A stretch of DNA of 15,207 bases from DASTCC01 sp035711465 (GTDB lineage Bacteria > Acidobacteriota > Vicinamibacteria > Vicinamibacterales > SCN-69-37): positions 1 through 15,207 of the forward strand of contig DASTCC010000279.1 in NCBI GenBank assembly GCA_035711465.1, read 5' to 3'. Positions 1 through 6,957 of the stretch are shown in pieces. Each line of letters opens with the position of its first letter. The first letter of the stretch is position 1. The position numbers were made by a program, and so were the translations under genes. The notes below the pieces were generated by a model, which saw only the letters and a list, made by a program, of their open reading frames with translations, searched no databases and was not told where the DNA came from.

Positions 1-2941
1 CGCGGCGGCCGGCGCGTCCGCGCAGCAGGTCCGACGCGCGCGCGACGCCGCGCGGCGCCAGCGCCGCGCGCGCCAGCGCCATCGGGTGCGGGCCGATGGT
101 CAGGCCGGTGCGCTCGTAGTCGGCGTGGACGCGCTCGATCATCGACATCGACGGCAGCGGCCGCGCGTCCTCGCCGCCCTCGTCGGGCAGATCGTGCAGG
201 AGCGGACCGGCCGGACGGCCGGCGCGCTCCGCCTGCCACAGCGCCGTGCGCCGATCCTTGCCGAACGCCGCCAGCGCGCCCGACTCGGCGAGCGACCGGA
301 CTTCGTCCTGGCGCAGGCCGGCGCGCGCCACGAGATCGTCGATCGATCGAAAGCGTCCGGACTCGAGATCCGGCGGGCGGACGGCTCGTCCGATCCGCGC
401 TCCCGCGTCGTCGCGGAGCCCCTTGACGTAACGCAGCCCCATCCGCACCGCGCCGTCGGCCTCGACGAAGCAGTTCCACGCCGAGATCTGCACGTCGACC
501 GGCGTGAACCGCACGCCGCGCCGCTGCGCGTCCTTGACCAGCGTCGCCGGGTGGTAGAAGCCCATCGGCTGGTTGTTGAGCAGCGCCGTGTAGAACGCCG
601 CCGGGTAATGCGCCTTGAGATACGCGCTCGCGTAGACGATCAGCGCGAAGCTGGCGGCATGCGACTCGGGAAAGCCGTAGAGCGCGAACGACGTGATCGA
701 CTGCACGATCTGATCCGCGGCCTCGCCGGTGATGCCGTTCTTCGCCATCCCGTCGCGCAGCCGCGTCTCGATCTGCTGCATCCGCTTTATCGATCGCTTG
801 AAGCCCATCGCGCGGCGCAGCTCTTCGGCTTCGCCGCCGCTGAACCCGGCGACGACCATCGCCATCCGCAAGAGCTGCTCCTGGAACAGCGGCACGCCGA
901 GCGTGCGCTTGAGCACCGGCTCGAGCGCCGGATGCGCGTAGGTCACCGGCTCGTCGCCACGGCGCCGCCGCAGGAACGGGTGCACCATGTTGCCGACGAT
1001 CGGCCCCGGCCGGATGATCGCGACCTCGACGACGAGATCGTAGAAGTGCTCGGGCCGGAGCCGCGGCAGCGTCGCCATCTGCGCGCGCGACTCGACCTGG
1101 AACACGCCCACCGTGTCCGCCGCCTGCAGCATGCGGTAGACGGCCGGATCATCAGGGGGCAGGTGCGCGAGGTCCAGCTTCGTGTGAAGGCATGGAGGCT
1201 TGGAGGCTTGGAGGCTTGAGGGTTCTGGCCCCGAGCCTCGAGGCCCGAGCCCCGAGCCGGCCGACGAAGTCAGCCCTTCCCCATTCACAATCTGAATCGC
1301 TTCTTCGAGCGCCGCCATCATCCCGAGCCCCAGCAGATCGACCTTGACGATCCCGAGATCGGCGCAATCGTCCTTGTCCCATTGCACGACGACGCGTCCG
1401 GGCATGGTCGCGTTTTCGAGCGGCACGACCTCGTCCAGACGGCCCTGGCAGACGACCATGCCGCCCGAGTGCTGGCCGAGGTGGCGCGGCAAGTCCTGCA
1501 TCTCGGCCCAGAGCGTCGCGAACTGGCGGTAGCGGCGGTCGTCGGGATCGAGGCCGGACTCACGCAGGTGGCGCGCGATCGTCTCTTCCGGGTCGACGAA
1601 CTCGAACTGGCTCATCAGTCGCGCCAGCCGATCGATTTCCTCCGCGTTCAACCCGAGCACCTTGCCGACTTCGCGCGCGGCGCTGCGGCCGCGGTAGGTG
1701 ATGACGTTCGCCGTCATCGCCGCGCCGAGCTTGCCGTAGCGCTCGTAGACGTACTGGATCACGCGCTCGCGCTGATCGCCACTCGGCAGATCGAGATCGA
1801 TGTCCGGCCACTCGCCGCGCTCCTCGGAAAGAAAGCGCTCGAACAGCAGCTCCATGCCGACCGGATCGACCGCGGTGATCCCGAGCGCATAGCAGACGGC
1901 GCTGTTGGCTGCCGAGCCGCGGCCCTGTACGAGAATCCGCTGCTGCCGGCAGAAGTTGACGATGTCCCAGACGATCAGGAAGTAGCCGGCGAGATCGAGC
2001 TTCTCGATCAGATCGAGCTCGCGCTGGATCTGCGCCCGCGCCCGATCGTGATACGGCCGGTAGCGATCGCGCGCGCCGACCTGCGTCAGCCGGCGCAGGA
2101 ACGACGCCTGCGTCTCGCCGGCGGGCACCGGATAGTCCGGAAATCGATAGCCGAGGTTGGCGAGCGTGAACTCGAGCCGCTCGGCCAGCGCCTCGGTGCC
2201 GGCGAGCGCCTGCGGCAGATCCGAGAACAGTCGCGTCATCTGCTCCGGCGGCTTCAGGAACCGCTCGGTGTTCACCGACAGCCGCCGCCCCGCCGCGGCC
2301 AGCGACGTCTTCAGGCGGATGCACGTCAACACGTCGTAGAGCGGCCGCTTGTCCGGCGCCGCGAAGCGCACCCCGTTGGACGCCATCACCGGCACGCGGA
2401 ACGCCGCCGCCAGATCGACGAGCGACTGCAGATCGCTCTGCTCGTCGCGGCGGAAATGCCGCTGCACCTCGACCCAGACGTTGCCGCGCCCGAACTGCCC
2501 GACGATGCGATCGACCAGCCCGCCGACGCCATGCCGATCGGCGCGCAGCGCCTGCCGGCCGACGAGCGCGATCAGTCCCGCGCTGTGCCCGTCGAAGTCG
2601 TCCATCGTCAGATGGAACTCGCCTTTCGGCGCGCGCAGCTTCGCTTTGGTGATGACGCGACAGAGATTGCGATAGCCGAGCGCCCCGGCGACGAGCACCG
2701 GCAGCGTCCACGCCGACTCCGGCCGGGCCCCGCCGATCGTGAGCTCGGCACCGACGATCGCCTTGATCCCCGCCTTCTTCGCGGCGCGATAGAACTGCGG
2801 CGCGCCGTAGACGCCGTCGCGATCGAGCAGCGCCACCGCCGGATAGCCGAGCTCGGCAGCGCGCTCCATCAGCGTGCCCGGCAGCGACGCGCCATCCAGG
2901 AACGAAAATGCGGACGAGGTGTGGAGCTCGATATACGACAC
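1..2941 (-). CDS. dnaE2: Error-prone DNA polymerase III alpha subunit DnaE2 (ImuC), C-terminus beyond window
   Basis: Catalytic polymerase of the ImuA-ImuB-DnaE2 mutasome, which copies damaged DNA during the SOS response. About 980 codons are visible; the frame is open to the left edge, so the final part (the OB-fold end, perhaps 70-100 residues by family length) is missing. The N-terminus reads SYIELHTSSAFSFLDGAS, the DnaE2 PHP signature, but the usual HxH is HTS, so PHP metal binding is probably lost. The catalytic motif PDIDLD is present with aspartates near residues 380 and 382, followed by GRSAAREVGK and later VGVFQVESRAQMATLPRLRP and TGLTIGPHP. The GTG at 2941 is the only start codon between an in-frame TAG (2972-2974) and the conserved N-terminus. 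No Shine-Dalgarno is visible because a heptamer repeat begins 7 nt upstream. Residues of about 557-589 are an extra low-complexity linker encoded by a repeat. Third gene of the operon, 135 bp after imuB. Confidence 0.95.
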   Translation of the reverse strand, partial: MSYIELHTSSAFSFLDGASLPGTLMERAAELGYPAVALLDRDGVYGAPQFYRAAKKAGIKAIVGAELTIGGARPESAWTLPVLVAGALGYRNLCRVITKAKLRAPKGEFHLTMDDFDGHSAGLIALVGRQALRADRHGVGGLVDRIVGQFGRGNVWVEVQRHFRRDEQSDLQSLVDLAAAFRVPVMASNGVRFAAPDKRPLYDVLTCIRLKTSLAAAGRRLSVNTERFLKPPEQMTRLFSDLPQALAGTEALAERLEFTLANLGYRFPDYPVPAGETQASFLRRLTQVGARDRYRPYHDRARAQIQRELDLIEKLDLAGYFLIVWDIVNFCRQQRILVQGRGSAANSAVCYALGITAVDPVGMELLFERFLSEERGEWPDIDLDLPSGDQRERVIQYVYERYGKLGAAMTANVITYRGRSAAREVGKVLGLNAEEIDRLARLMSQFEFVDPEETIARHLRESGLDPDDRRYRQFATLWAEMQDLPRHLGQHSGGMVVCQGRLDEVVPLENATMPGRVVVQWDKDDCADLGIVKVDLLGLGMMAALEEAIQIVNGEGLTSSAGSGLGPRGSGPEPSSLQASKPPCLHTKLDLAHLPPDDPAVYRMLQAADTVGVFQVESRAQMATLPRLRPEHFYDLVVEVAIIRPGPIVGNMVHPFLRRRRGDEPVTYAHPALEPVLKRTLGVPLFQEQLLRMAMVVAGFSGGEAEELRRAMGFKRSIKRMQQIETRLRDGMAKNGITGEAADQIVQSITSFALYGFPESHAASFALIVYASAYLKAHYPAAFYTALLNNQPMGFYHPATLVKDAQRRGVRFTPVDVQISAWNCFVEADGAVRMGLRYVKGLRDDAGARIGRAVRPPDLESGRFRSIDDLVARAGLRQDEVRSLAESGALAAFGKDRRTALWQAERAGRPAGPLLHDLPDEGGEDARPLPSMSMIERVHADYERTGLTIGPHPMALARAALAPRGVARASDLLRGRAGRR
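1193..1258. repeat. Heptamer/octamer repeat inserted in frame within dnaE2
   Basis: Three exact tandem copies of TGGAGGCT (1193-1216) are followed, after a short bridge, by four in-phase 7-mers read on the minus strand as GCTCGGG, GCTCGGG, CCTCGAG, GCTCGGG (1257 down to 1230). The dnaE2 frame passes through without a stop and gains about 28-30 residues rich in Gly, Ser and Pro, between the helix ending EEAIQIVN and the conserved LDLAHLPPDDPAVY. Other DnaE2 proteins, as I recall them, have only a few residues here. The 15-nt stretch at 1244-1258 is the exact reverse complement of 5502-5516 in the imuA-MFS spacer. Confidence 0.85.
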
Positions 2942-2947
2942 GAGATT

Positions 2948-3075
2948 GTGCTGGGTGCTGGGTGCTGGGTGCTAAGTGCTAAGTGCTAGGTGCTAGGTGC
3001 TGAGTGCTAACCTTAGGTGCTAGGTGCGGTTCGATTGCCGGGCACTAGTGCACGCAGCACCCAGCACCCAGCACC
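2948..3075. repeat. Tandem GTGCTRR heptamers with 20-bp inverted repeat, filling the imuB-dnaE2 gap
   Basis: Nine consecutive 7-mers of the form GTGCTRR run in perfect phase from 2948 to 3010 (GG three times, AA twice, AG twice, GA, AA), with one more GTGCTAG at 3017. Inverted copies lie at 3054-3075. Positions 2954-2973 are perfectly complementary to 3056-3075 (20 bp), so the transcript can fold into a long hairpin. The element ends 1 nt from the imuB stop and 7 nt from the dnaE2 start, so it occupies the whole spacer inside an operon read on the minus strand. It may attenuate dnaE2; no U-tract is visible. Confidence 0.9.
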
Positions 3076-3076
3076 T

Positions 3077-4678
3077 TCAATCCACCATGCCCTCGATTTC
3101 CCACTGGCCGCTCGCGCGGCTGCGGGTGAGGCGGTAGATGCCGCTCGCGGCGATTTCGACGTCCCATTCGTCGCGATCCCACTGAGCGCCGTCGAGCGAC
3201 CACCAGCGGCCCGACGATCGCCACGGACCGGCGCTCGATGTGACGACGCCACCCGGCAGCCCGCGCGCCGACGGCTGGACGCGAATCGGCGCGCCCCGCT
3301 CGACGGTGACTCGCGCGGCGATCGGCAGCCTGAACCGGCGGAACGACACGGACGCGTCGCGATGCGCGGTCGTGACTTCGCTGGCGCCAGCCTCGATCCT
3401 GTGGATGGCCTTCGCTGTCGCCTGCTGGCGGACGCCATCCGCAGATCCAACGGCTGATGCGCGCGGACGCTTCGCCATCTCCGCCTGGTGCGGGTTGAAC
3501 GCGGCCATCGCGAACTCGCGCTCGTCGTGCGAATCGACCACCACCGGCGCACCGACCCGACGCGTCCCCAGGAGCGCGCCAAGCCGCGCCAGAAGCGTCG
3601 ACAGATCCTCGGGCGACGGAATCGTCGGCGTGAACAGGCCGCCCTGCGTGATCCGTCCCGGCGCCACGAGCACTTCGACCTCGACGACGTCGATGCCGGC
3701 GTCGGGCGGATGCGATTCGAGATCGAGGACGATGAGCGTGCGGAGCACGCGCGCGTCGCGCATCGGCGCCGGCAGATGGAGCGTGCGCTCGTGCCGCGTC
3801 TTGGTCACCAGGTGCAGCGTCGTGATCACCGTGACCGCGCCGCGATCGGCCCGCTCGAGCGCGTGCTCGAGCGCCTCGCACGCGCCCGACAGCACGAACG
3901 ACAGCGGCTCGAGTCCGTCGATGGGCCATTCGAGCTCGCGCCGCTCGCGAAAGCGCAGCCGTTCGCCCGCTGGCACCATCGGATCGCTGTCTTCGCCACA
4001 GGCCGCCTGATGCAGGCGTGCGCCGAGCGTGCCGAGCCGCGTCCGCAGATCCGCCCGCGAGAGCCGGGCGACGTCGCCGAGCGTCCGCAATCCCCAGCGC
4101 TCGAACAGCGCGAGCACGTCGAGCGGGATCGCATCGACGGTGCCGGCCCGCGAAGGCGCCGCGACCGGCTGAGGCTGGCGGACGATCTGCGGCCCGGGCG
4201 CCATCCGGTAGTGACGCCCCGACGTGCGGCGCGATCGGCCGCCCCGAAGCGGCGTCACGCGCGCATCACCGGCGTCCGGCCCCGCATCGCCGGTCAGACT
4301 CGCCGTCTGAAGATCGGCGACGATCGCCAGCCACGAGAGCGGCAGCGGCGCCAGCGCCGCGGCTTCTTCGCCGGCCTTCACGATCGTCGTGCCTGTGCAC
4401 GCATGCGCGAGCAGCCAGGCCGACGTCAACGTGCTCGCGATCGCGACGTTGACGACGATGCCGCGCGACTGGGCGAGCGCGACGACTTCTCTCGCGATGT
4501 CGGCCGGCGGCCCCAGCACCCGCGCCAGCCCCGACGCATCGAACACGACGACGTCGTCGCCGCAGGGCGCGACGCGAGGCGAACAGGCGCGGGCGACGGC
4601 TTCGAGCGCGCCCGGCACCGACGGCGATGATGCTCCACGCGCGTCGCGCGACGCGGTCCTGACGAGACAGCAGACCAT
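3077..4678 (-). CDS. imuB: ImuB, Y-family polymerase-like mutasome hub protein
   Basis: Non-catalytic Y-family homologue that bridges DnaE2, ImuA and the sliding clamp in the mutasome. The 533-residue product starts MVCCLV and lacks the acidic catalytic residues expected of an active Y-family polymerase. It contains FSPRV-type sequence as ACSPRV (32-37), VVVFDASGLARVLG (about 43-56), the thumb-like LFERWGLRTLGDVARLSRADL (191-211), and a little-finger region. Residues 345-349 are QGGLF, fitting the clamp-binding consensus QxxLF at about the position of the clamp motif in mycobacterial ImuB. The C-terminus GIYRLTRSRASGQWEIEGMVD is typical of the family. Residues of about 126-182 form a Gly/Arg/Pro-rich linker that looks longer than usual. 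The ATG at 4678 abuts the imuA stop with no gap, indicating translational coupling. The stop is followed after 1 nt by the heptamer element. Confidence 0.93.
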   Translation of the reverse strand: MVCCLVRTASRDARGASSPSVPGALEAVARACSPRVAPCGDDVVVFDASGLARVLGPPADIAREVVALAQSRGIVVNVAIASTLTSAWLLAHACTGTTIVKAGEEAAALAPLPLSWLAIVADLQTASLTGDAGPDAGDARVTPLRGGRSRRTSGRHYRMAPGPQIVRQPQPVAAPSRAGTVDAIPLDVLALFERWGLRTLGDVARLSRADLRTRLGTLGARLHQAACGEDSDPMVPAGERLRFRERRELEWPIDGLEPLSFVLSGACEALEHALERADRGAVTVITTLHLVTKTRHERTLHLPAPMRDARVLRTLIVLDLESHPPDAGIDVVEVEVLVAPGRITQGGLFTPTIPSPEDLSTLLARLGALLGTRRVGAPVVVDSHDEREFAMAAFNPHQAEMAKRPRASAVGSADGVRQQATAKAIHRIEAGASEVTTAHRDASVSFRRFRLPIAARVTVERGAPIRVQPSARGLPGGVVTSSAGPWRSSGRWWSLDGAQWDRDEWDVEIAASGIYRLTRSRASGQWEIEGMVD

Positions 4679-5422
4679 TTACGCGCTCCGCACCTGACCG
4701 AGCGTCCAGTCCGGCAGCCGATCCACGCCGAGGCGCGACTGGCCGAGCGTGGCTTTGAGCACCAGGCCGCCGAGCCGGCGGCTCTGCGCGCGGTCCCCCG
4801 TCCAGACGCTTCGCGCCTCGAGACGGAGCGACACACCGCCGGCGCTGCGCGTGACCGGCGCGCTGGCGAGGATCAGACAGACCGTGTCGTGTGATTCGTT
4901 CGCGCGCGCGAGCCGCATCCACGTCGTCGCCGGCAGCGCTCGCAGGAACAACGACGGCACATCGGCCAGATCGAGCACGATCACCGAGAATCCGCCCGCA
5001 CGCACCAGCAGATCGAACGCGCGGATCGCCTGATGGAGCGCAAGATCGATCACCGCCGGGCGCGCCATTTCGGGCGTGCACGTCGGGCCGCGCACCCACA
5101 GCACGCGGGCCAGATCGACGCCAGCGGCGCTGGCCGAAGCCGGATCGAATCGATCGAGCGTGTCGACGACGCCGACGATGCCGCCCTGGGCCGTGGCGGC
5201 CGCCAGCGTCCGCATCATCGTCGTCGTCCGGCCGGACGATCGGCCGCCGACGACCTCCGAGATTTCGCCCTGCCGCCAGCCGCCGCGAAGCGCGTCGTCG
5301 AGCGCCGCGGTGCCGGTGGTCCGGACACGTGGCGCCGGGTCGAATTGCCCCCGACGCAGCAATGTGGAGTCGAGCTTCCGCGCTCGAAGCAACCCTTCGA
5401 GATGCTGAACCGCCGCCGCCAT
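4679..5422 (-). CDS. imuA: ImuA, RecA-like mutasome component
   Basis: First gene of the SOS mutasome operon; ImuA is a RecA-fold accessory protein that works with ImuB and DnaE2. The 247-residue product has a RecA core: ALDDALRGGWRQGEISEVVGG, then a P-loop GGRSSGRT at residues 59-66, where the Walker A lysine is arginine (R65). It continues VVDTLDRFDPASASAAGVDL, the counterpart of the RecA VDAEHALDP segment, and a Walker B-like FSVIVLDLADVP. The Lys-to-Arg change suggests weak or no ATP hydrolysis. The chosen ATG has AAAGG about 9 nt upstream, inside a 17-nt predicted leader. The stop TAA touches the imuB start. The gene is divergent from the MFS exporter. Confidence 0.88.
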   Translation of the reverse strand: MAAAVQHLEGLLRARKLDSTLLRRGQFDPAPRVRTTGTAALDDALRGGWRQGEISEVVGGRSSGRTTTMMRTLAAATAQGGIVGVVDTLDRFDPASASAAGVDLARVLWVRGPTCTPEMARPAVIDLALHQAIRAFDLLVRAGGFSVIVLDLADVPSLFLRALPATTWMRLARANESHDTVCLILASAPVTRSAGGVSLRLEARSVWTGDRAQSRRLGGLVLKATLGQSRLGVDRLPDWTLGQVRSA

Positions 5423-5424
5423 AG

Positions 5425-5439
5425 TTTCGCCTTTTGTTC
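5425..5439 (-). promoter_or_regulatory. Candidate LexA operator over the imuA transcription start
   Basis: On the minus strand the sequence is GAAC-N7-GAAA, one mismatch from the GAAC-N7-GAAC direct repeat used by alphaproteobacterial-type LexA. It lies from about +1 to +15 of the predicted imuA transcript and overlaps the AAAGG ribosome binding site. imuA-imuB-dnaE2 cassettes are known LexA targets. The exact half-sites recognised by LexA in this organism are unknown, and the palindrome at 5441-5455 is an alternative. Confidence 0.4.
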
Positions 5440-5440
5440 G

Positions 5441-5474
5441 CTGACAATATGGCAGAAAGTGCGATGGCGATCAA
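5441..5474 (-). promoter_or_regulatory. Predicted sigma70-type promoter of the imuA operon, overlapped by a palindrome
   Basis: Read on the minus strand, TTGATC (5474-5469) is followed after exactly 17 nt by CATATT (5451-5446), each 4/6 to the -35 and -10 consensus. This predicts a start near 5439 and a leader of about 17 nt. The 15-bp imperfect palindrome CTGACAATATGGCAG (5441-5455; 5 of 7 pairs) covers the -10 and resembles CTG-N9-CAG, one base shorter than the E. coli LexA box. A direct repeat CGAAAAT lies upstream at 5479-5485 and 5490-5496. Confidence 0.45.
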
Positions 5475-5501
5475 GAGGCGAAAATCGTCCGAAAATATAC
5501 A

Positions 5502-5517
5502 GGCTCGGGGCTCGGGG
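5502..5517. repeat. GCTCGGG heptamer pair upstream of the MFS gene
   Basis: Two tandem GCTCGGG heptamers (5503-5516) flanked by G, continuing into a degenerate GC-rich tail to about 5535. The 15 nt at 5502-5516 match the reverse complement of 1244-1258 inside dnaE2 exactly. It lies in the divergent imuA-MFS spacer, upstream of the predicted imuA promoter. It is the weakest member of the heptamer set. Confidence 0.6.
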
Positions 5518-5593
5518 TCGCGGGGGCTCAGGCCGGCGCAAGACCAGCCGGATTAGCGATTCGACGTCTGGCCGATTACCATCTGGACTGCCC

Positions 5594-6880
5594 GTGTCGA
5601 GCGCTAATCCCGCGGAGTCATCCGCTGAGTTGAAAGACAGCCGAACCTGGTCACAGCGCGTGGCCAGCGCGCTCACGCATCGGGACTTTCGCATCGTCTG
5701 GATTGCGGCGCTCGGGTCGACCATCGGCACCTGGATGCAGAAGTTCGCCCAGAGCTGGCTGGTCTCGGACCTGACCAACTCGTCGGCGTTCTATCTCAGC
5801 CTCGACGACTTCCTCAGCCAGCTGCCGATCGTCCTGTTCATGCTGATCGGCGGCGTGATGGCCGATCGGCACGATCGGCGGCGGCTCCTCGCCGGATCGC
5901 AGTACGTGCAGGCGATTGCCGCGTTCGTCCTGGCGGTGCTGGTCTACTACGACCGCGTCGAGGTCTGGCACATCCTGATGCTCTCGTTCATCGCCGGGCT
6001 CGGCCAGGCGTTCGGCGGACCGGCGTACCAGTCGCTCCTGCCGTCGCTCGTGCCGCGGCGGGACCTGCCGAACGCGATCGCGCTCAATTCGACGCAGTTC
6101 AATCTCTCGCGCCTGCTCGGGCCGATGGGCGGCAGCGTCATCGTGCTGTGGCTGGGGACGGCGGCGTGTTTTCTGCTCAACAGCGCTTCGTTCTTCATCG
6201 TCGTCCTCGCGCTGACGATGATCCGGCCGCCGACGCCGCCGGCCACGCAGGTGCGCAAGGACATCCTGACCGAGCTCAAGGGCGGCCTGAGCCACGTCCG
6301 TCACAACCGGCTGATGCTGACGCTGACGATCCTCGTGTTCGTCAGCACGTTCCTGTCGATGCCGATCTCGACGTTCCTGCCGATCTTCGCGCGCGAAGTG
6401 CTGACCTTCGAGGATCCGGCCGCGGCGATCGTGAAGCTGTCTTTTCTGATGGCCGCGCAGGCGCTCGGCGCCATCGTCGGCGCGCTGCTCATCGGCAGCC
6501 TCGGCCGCTTCGCGCACATGGGCCGGGTCATGCTCGGCATCCAGTTCACGCTCGGCGTGCTGATCGTCTCGTTCGCGATGTCGTCGACGCCGTGGCTGAG
6601 CTACGTCCTGATCTTTGCCGCCGGGATCGCGTCGATGTCGCTCTTCTCGATCAGCTTCTCGATCGTCCAGCTGGCGGTGCCCGAAGAGCTCCGCGGCCGC
6701 GTCGTGAGCATCTACATGGTCTCCCTGCGCGGCGGCTGGCCGCTCGGCTCGCTCGTCGCCGGCACGCTGGCGACGATGTTCCCAGCCCCGCACGTGGTCG
6801 CCCTCAACGGCCTGATGCTCTCGCTCTTCACGGTCGGCGTGTTGATCAGCGGAAGAGCGAAGAGCTTGCGAGAACTGTAG
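5594..6880 (+). CDS. MFS exporter, EntS/MFS_3-like
   Basis: Inner-membrane major facilitator superfamily permease, probably a proton-driven exporter of an unknown small molecule. The frame is open far upstream, but homology-like sequence starts at about HRDFRIVWIAALGSTIGTWMQ, so I chose the GTG at 5594, giving 428 residues, the usual size for 12 membrane segments. TTG at 5630 is an alternative, and neither has a strong ribosome binding site. The loop GGVMADRHDRRRLL is the MFS cytoplasmic GxxxDRxxRR motif between helices 2 and 3. SRLLGPMGGSVIV and LRGRVVSIYMVSLRGGWPLGSL are typical of the enterobactin-exporter-like MFS_3 family. The substrate cannot be read from sequence. The gene is divergent from imuA and convergent with the DsbD-alpha gene; its TAG stop lies at the edge of the 6880-6957 repeat. 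Confidence 0.88.
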   Translation: MSSANPAESSAELKDSRTWSQRVASALTHRDFRIVWIAALGSTIGTWMQKFAQSWLVSDLTNSSAFYLSLDDFLSQLPIVLFMLIGGVMADRHDRRRLLAGSQYVQAIAAFVLAVLVYYDRVEVWHILMLSFIAGLGQAFGGPAYQSLLPSLVPRRDLPNAIALNSTQFNLSRLLGPMGGSVIVLWLGTAACFLLNSASFFIVVLALTMIRPPTPPATQVRKDILTELKGGLSHVRHNRLMLTLTILVFVSTFLSMPISTFLPIFAREVLTFEDPAAAIVKLSFLMAAQALGAIVGALLIGSLGRFAHMGRVMLGIQFTLGVLIVSFAMSSTPWLSYVLIFAAGIASMSLFSISFSIVQLAVPEELRGRVVSIYMVSLRGGWPLGSLVAGTLATMFPAPHVVALNGLMLSLFTVGVLISGRAKSLREL

Positions 6881-6957
6881 GCGGGCTGCGGGCTACAGGC
6901 ACACCCGAAACCTCCCGTAGCCTGCAGCCCGTAGCCTGCAGCCCGCCTGCCGCCTAC
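6880..6957. repeat. RGGCTRC heptamer inverted repeat between convergent genes
   Basis: The plus strand reads GGGCTGC then GGGCTAC (6883-6896). The minus strand carries GGGCTGC, AGGCTAC, GGGCTGC, AGGCTAC in exact 7-nt phase (6945 down to 6918). Positions 6880-6896 pair with 6931-6947 at 16 of 17 positions. Both flanking genes end with TAG inside the word TAGGCGG at the edges of the element (6878-6884 plus; 6956-6950 minus). The position and fold suit a two-way terminator, although there is no clear T-tract. Confidence 0.85.

Noticed and set aside
1382..2989. 535-codon plus-strand open frame opposite dnaE2 (and a 377-codon one at 86-1219)
   Set aside because: Arg/Ala/Asp/Leu-rich, no recognisable domain, exactly antisense to well-conserved DnaE2; an effect of GC-biased third positions.
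2948..3010. CRISPR array reading of the tandem repeats
   Set aside because: Units are 7 nt with no spacers and no cas genes nearby.
5033..5593. N-terminal extension of the MFS gene to ATG 5033
   Set aside because: It would overlap imuA antisense and add about 187 residues unlike any transporter; sequence typical of the family starts after 5594.
5651..6793. 380-codon minus-strand frame opposite the MFS gene
   Set aside because: Highly charged His/Arg/Glu/Asp translation is the antisense image of hydrophobic membrane helices.
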